Assembly (NCBI GenBank): GCA_910584145.1 | Contig: CAJTXX010000043.1 | Span: forward strand, 1 to 19,274 | DNA length: 19,274 nucleotides | Origin: an uncultured Eggerthellaceae bacterium | GTDB lineage: Bacteria > Actinomycetota > Coriobacteriia > Coriobacteriales > Eggerthellaceae | Direction of reading: 5' to 3' | Shown here: one piece after another, positions 14,319 through 19,274 of the stretch | How the letters are laid out: each line of letters starts with the position of its first letter | How positions within the stretch are numbered: the stretch's first letter is position 1 | The notes under the pieces: generated by a model | Told to the model about the DNA's origin: nothing | The model's input: the letters and a program-made list of their open reading frames with translations, nothing else | Database searches by the model: none | Program-made: the position numbers and the translations under genes

Positions 14319-14603
14319 ATGCCCGACGAAGAGCTGCTCTACGACCTAGCCGACCTGTTCAAGGTGTTCGCCGACACCACGCGCATCAAGATGCTCTATG
14401 CGCTGCTCGACAGCCCGCTATGCGTCGCCGACATCGCCGAGACGGTCGGAGCCACGCAGAGCGCCGTCAGCCATCAGCTGCGCATCCTGAAGCAAGCGCA
14501 CCTGGTGAAGTTCCAGCGCGATGGCAAGAGCATCATCTACTCCCTCTCCGACGACCACGTGCATACCATGCTCGCGCAGGGCATGGAGCACATCTGCGAA
14601 TGA
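14319..14603 (+). CDS. ArsR/SmtB-family metal-responsive repressor
   Basis: The protein has 94 residues. A winged helix fills most of it; the recognition helix region is about 41-62 (ETVGATQSAVSHQLRILKQA). The last helix carries the alpha-5 metal site DxH-x10-HxxE exactly: D78, H80, H91 and E94. This is the SmtB/CzrA zinc site. C35 in PLCVADI is where CadC has its alpha-3 cysteines, but only one is present. So zinc (possibly cadmium) sensing is the best prediction. The ATG at 14319 has AAAGGAG 5 bases upstream. It is the first gene of an operon with the P-type ATPase, with an operator at its promoter. Confidence 0.9.
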   Translation: MPDEELLYDLADLFKVFADTTRIKMLYALLDSPLCVADIAETVGATQSAVSHQLRILKQAHLVKFQRDGKSIIYSLSDDHVHTMLAQGMEHICE

Positions 14604-14620
14604 CCCGAAAGGAACCAGCC

Positions 14621-16642
<2,022 letters not shown>

Positions 16643-16704
16643 GCAACAAGTCGCGCGGCATCGACGCGCACCAGAGCACCGAACCTATCCTGAGAGCAGA
16701 CGAA

Positions 16705-16751
16705 GCGAGCGGCGAGCCCGGCAGCCCCAGCAAGCCCGGCAGGCCGCTCGC
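16705..16751. repeat. GC-rich inverted repeat with internal direct repeats
   Basis: Arms GCGAGCGG (16705-16712) and CCGCTCGC (16744-16751) enclose two copies of AGCCCGGCAG. It lies between the ATPase and the baeRF gene. No T-run follows, so it may slow rather than end transcription, or have no function. Confidence 0.35.
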
Positions 16752-16784
16752 CAGAACCCTCTGCCCATGGATAGGAGGCCCACC

Positions 16785-18002
16785 ATGAGAAAAGAAGCCA
16801 TCCGCGAGCTTGCGGGGAACATCCACCTGATCGACCGCTTCGATCCGAAGCAGTTCAAAGACCCGCAACCGCCCGTGGTATCCCTCTACCTGCCCATCAC
16901 CCACACCGAGCGCGAGCAGCGCCGCGACGAGAAGAGTCGCATCGAATTCAAGAACCTGACGAAAGAAGCGCAAACGGCATTGGCCAGCATATGCGCCAAC
17001 CCGCGCGACTACGCCGGCATCTCCGAGAAGCTCGACTACCTGCTCGAGAGCGACGACCTGCCCATCTGGCGGGAAGCGGGTGCATCGCTTGGCTTCCTCA
17101 TCGGCAACGATGAGGCCTTCGTGTTCAACATCGGCATACCAGTGGAACCAGTGGTGACCGCCTCCGACCGCTACTACGTGAAACCGCTGCTGCGCAACGC
17201 GCAATACGGCATGACCTACAAGCTGCTCCTGCTGAACACCGACTTCTTCGCCCTGCTCGACGGCGACTACAGCACCGTCCGCTACGTGCCGCTGCCCGAC
17301 GACATAAAGCACTACTTCGCGGAGACGTTCGCAGAATTCGACGGAGAGACCACCGCGCTCGACTACTACAGCCTCGAAGATCACGACACCCCCTTCGACG
17401 ACAACCGGTCGCGCAACGAGGTGACGCAGGAAGAGGCCGAGAAGTTCTTCCGCTATGTCGATAAAGCCATGGCAGACACGCTGGTGCACGACGACCCCAC
17501 GCCCGTCATCTTGGTGACCGCGCCCGAGCACGAGGATATGTTCCGCAAGCTGGCCACCTTCAAGACGCTGCTGCCGCAGGGCATCGGCAAAGACGCGCGC
17601 ACGCTCTCTGGCGCGCAACTGCGCGACGAGGCCGTGCGCATCATGGAAGCCGACGCCGCCGAGAAGCTCGCGAAGGTGAAGGAAGAGTTCGGCTACCGCC
17701 TCTCGAAGGGCGAGGCCTCCGACGACATAGCGCAGATCGGCTTCGCGCTCGCCGAGCGCAAGGTGGCGGTGCTGTTCGTGGAGGCGGGCAAGGGCTGGCC
17801 GGGCACGTTCGACGAGACGACGGGCAAGGTGAAGATGGACATGGCACGCAACCCGGAAGATGCCGCGTTCGCCGACCCCGCTGCGCCCGATATCGCCAAC
17901 GCGTTCGCGATGGCCGCCATCTCCCAAGGCGCGATGCTCTTCGTGCTGCCGCCCGACCAGATGCCCACCGGGAACGGCATCGCAGCGACCTACCGCTACT
18001 AG
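16785..18002 (+). CDS. Bacterial archaeo-eukaryotic release factor (baeRF)-family protein
   Basis: The protein has 405 residues. It looks like a baeRF family protein: an N-terminal part with VVSLYLPITHTEREQRRDEK, a middle part with SLGFLIGNDEAFVFNIGIPV and KLLLLNTDFFALLDGD, and a C-terminal eRF1 domain 3-like part ending in a short G-N-G-I-A-A-TYRY tail. Such proteins resemble the peptidyl-tRNA-releasing or ribosome-rescue factors of archaea and eukaryotes; their function in bacteria is largely unproven. No signal peptide or membrane segment is seen. The ATG at 16785 has a strong AGGAGG site. It lies 142 bases after the metal ATPase and could be read from the same transcript. The family call rests on pattern memory, not alignment. 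Confidence 0.65.
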   Translation: MRKEAIRELAGNIHLIDRFDPKQFKDPQPPVVSLYLPITHTEREQRRDEKSRIEFKNLTKEAQTALASICANPRDYAGISEKLDYLLESDDLPIWREAGASLGFLIGNDEAFVFNIGIPVEPVVTASDRYYVKPLLRNAQYGMTYKLLLLNTDFFALLDGDYSTVRYVPLPDDIKHYFAETFAEFDGETTALDYYSLEDHDTPFDDNRSRNEVTQEEAEKFFRYVDKAMADTLVHDDPTPVILVTAPEHEDMFRKLATFKTLLPQGIGKDARTLSGAQLRDEAVRIMEADAAEKLAKVKEEFGYRLSKGEASDDIAQIGFALAERKVAVLFVEAGKGWPGTFDETTGKVKMDMARNPEDAAFADPAAPDIANAFAMAAISQGAMLFVLPPDQMPTGNGIAATYRY

Positions 18003-18032
18003 CAGCGCTCAACGGCGCTCTTCCCGATACGC

Positions 18033-18060
18033 GAAAGGCCCCCATCACTGGGGGCCTTTC
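18033..18060. terminator. Bidirectional Rho-independent terminator
   Basis: A perfect 11-base stem, GAAAGGCCCCC and GGGGGCCTTTC, with a 6-base loop. It lies between two converging genes, so it can end transcripts from both sides. The T-runs are short (TTTC) on both strands. Confidence 0.8.
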
Positions 18061-18152
18061 CTATTGCTTCACCAGAAGCGGGCCGCGCTGCGCGCTCGGC
18101 ACCAACGCGACAGGGTCGCTGCCGCTCGGCGGCTCAAGGCGCAGCCCGGCGC

Positions 18153-18899
18153 TCACCCCTCAGCTGCCCGAGCTCTCCCTTGTGCCAGCAGCTGCTGCAT
18201 CGCATAGCCAGCCATCATCTGCCCGGCTATGGGCGGCATGTAGGAATGCGTTCCCAGCTCGGTGCGCTCGCGGCGATGCGCCCCCGGCTCGGGCTGCACC
18301 TTCGCCGGCCGCTCGATGGAATAGAGCACCTGCATGCGCCCGATGCCGCGGCTGCGAGCGATCTTGCGCATCTCGCGGCAGAACGGGCACCCCTGCGTCT
18401 CGAACAGGTCGGCGAATGCCAGCTTCGTCGGGTCGGAGCGGTTCGCCATGCCCATCGACGAGACGAGCGGGATGCCGCGCGCCTCCGCGTACCGGGCGAT
18501 AGCCGCCTTCGCCGTCAGCGTATCCACCGCATCCACCATGAAGTCGAACGCGCCGAACGGCGCCAGCAGCTCTTCGATGCTCTCTTCCAGCAGCATCGCA
18601 TCGAGCACCTGCACCTGCGCATCAGGGTTGATGTCAGCCGCCATCGCGCGCATCACATCCACCTTGCGCCGCCCCACCGTGCTCAGGAACGCGATGGCCT
18701 GCCGGTTGATGTTGCTCAGCTCCACCGCATCCTTGTCCACGAACAGGAACCGCCCGACACCGCCGCGCACCAGCGCCTCGGCGCATGAAGCGCCCACGCC
18801 GCCCAGCCCGATGACGGCCACATGCGCACCGGCGAGCCGCGCCAGCCCCTCATCGCCCAAAAGCCGCCGCGACCGCGACCGAGCATCTTCCTTTTCCAT
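18153..18899 (-). CDS. tcdA: tRNA threonylcarbamoyladenosine dehydratase
   Basis: The protein has 248 residues. TcdA (CsdL) is an E1-like enzyme that uses ATP to close t6A at tRNA position 37 into cyclic ct6A. The adenylation fold is clear: GLGGVG at 31-36, VDKDAVELSNINRQ at 54-67, VDAVDTLTAKA at 122-132, and the family-typical YSIERP and HSYMPPIAGQMMA near 193-230. It is not MoeB or ThiF because the C-terminal zinc cysteines are missing and the ending is TcdA-like. At 171-174 it has CPFC where I recall DPLA-type residues in relatives, giving an unusual CxxC pair. The ATG at 18899 has a GGAGGT site upstream. It converges on the baeRF gene with a shared terminator. Confidence 0.88.
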   Translation of the reverse strand: MEKEDARSRSRRLLGDEGLARLAGAHVAVIGLGGVGASCAEALVRGGVGRFLFVDKDAVELSNINRQAIAFLSTVGRRKVDVMRAMAADINPDAQVQVLDAMLLEESIEELLAPFGAFDFMVDAVDTLTAKAAIARYAEARGIPLVSSMGMANRSDPTKLAFADLFETQGCPFCREMRKIARSRGIGRMQVLYSIERPAKVQPEPGAHRRERTELGTHSYMPPIAGQMMAGYAMQQLLAQGRARAAEG

Positions 18900-19010
18900 A
18901 CCGCTCCCACCTCCAAGGCTCCCGATACCCTACCGGCCGAGCCCCGCAACCGACGCCGAAACCGCTCTCGCGACCGAGCACCACCGCAACCCACGCGCAG
19001 AGCGCCATAA

Positions 19011-19041
19011 CGAAAAGCCCCGAAGGAAAACCTCCGGGGCT
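19011..19041 (-). terminator. Rho-independent terminator of rplL
   Basis: On the minus strand AGCCCCG and CGGGGCT pair, with inner AGG/CCT pairs and a T-rich loop, followed by TTTT. It lies 28 bases past the rplL stop. Confidence 0.8.
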
Positions 19042-19068
19042 CGAAGAACAAAAAGCAGCGAATGAGAG

Positions 19069-19274
19069 CTACTTGATGGTGACAGCAGCACCAGCCTCTT
19101 CCAGCTTGGCCTTCAGCTCGTCAGCCTTGTCTTGCGGCACGCCCTCGGCGACCGGAGTCGGCACGCCCTCGACAGCCTCCTTGGCCTCCTTCAGGCCCAG
19201 GCCGGTGATCTCGCGGACGACCTTGATGACGGCGATCTTGTTGTCGCCGAAGCCCTCGAGCACGACGTCGAAGT
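19069..19274 (-). CDS. rplL: Ribosomal protein L7/L12, C-terminal part (N-terminus beyond right edge)
   Basis: The last 68 residues are seen. They form the L7/L12 C-terminal domain, with FDVVLEGFGDNKIAVIKVVR, ITGLGLKEAKEAVEGVP and LKAKLEEAGAAVTIK, which recruits translation GTPases to the ribosome stalk. The frame continues past the window end; the GTG at 19263 is an internal valine codon, not a start. The gene is followed by a strong terminator, so it is the last gene of its operon (normally rplJ-rplL). Confidence 0.95.
   Translation of the reverse strand, partial: FDVVLEGFGDNKIAVIKVVREITGLGLKEAKEAVEGVPTPVAEGVPQDKADELKAKLEEAGAAVTIK

Overview
The window joins two kinds of DNA. From about 11420 to the right end the sequence is high in G+C and holds ordinary chromosomal genes: guaA, a tyrosine phosphatase, an ArsR/SmtB-type regulator with a zinc/cadmium P-type ATPase, a bacterial eRF1-like (baeRF) protein, tcdA and the end of rplL. 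Codon use and gene content suggest a high-G+C member of the Actinomycetota. A gut Coriobacteriia such as an Eggerthella relative is my best guess, but the window does not prove it.

From position 1 to about 11420 the sequence looks acquired, and it is clearly richer in A+T over 1-7400. The leftmost 6.8 kb is one leftward operon of four tightly coupled genes: a PP-loop sulfurtransferase with iron-sulfur clusters (SspD/DndC type), a DUF4007 protein (SspB type), a 1198-residue P-loop ATPase (SspC type) and a class V aminotransferase/cysteine desulfurase (SspA/DndA type) cut by the left edge. Together these are the parts of a DNA phosphorothioation system of the single-strand Ssp type. No restriction partner such as SspE is in view; it may lie left of position 1. 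A 26-base palindrome covers the likely transcription start of this operon. A small gene of unknown function sits upstream of it.

From 7413 to 10725 is the mobility module: a leftward operon of an excisionase-like protein, a tyrosine recombinase, a ribbon-helix-helix (MobC-like) protein and a second, paralogous tyrosine recombinase. A rightward XRE-type repressor gene is divergent from it. The two promoters lie back to back, each with a copy of the same operator in its -35/-10 spacer, so the repressor probably controls both itself and the recombinases.

The 0.7 kb between the repressor gene and the 3' end of guaA has no convincing gene. It carries six copies of the heptamer CGATACT in both orientations, which may be binding sites for the recombinase, an accessory factor or a replication/partition protein. 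The 3' end of guaA is a well-known integration site, so the simplest reading is a defence-carrying integrative element inserted there, with its left end outside the window.
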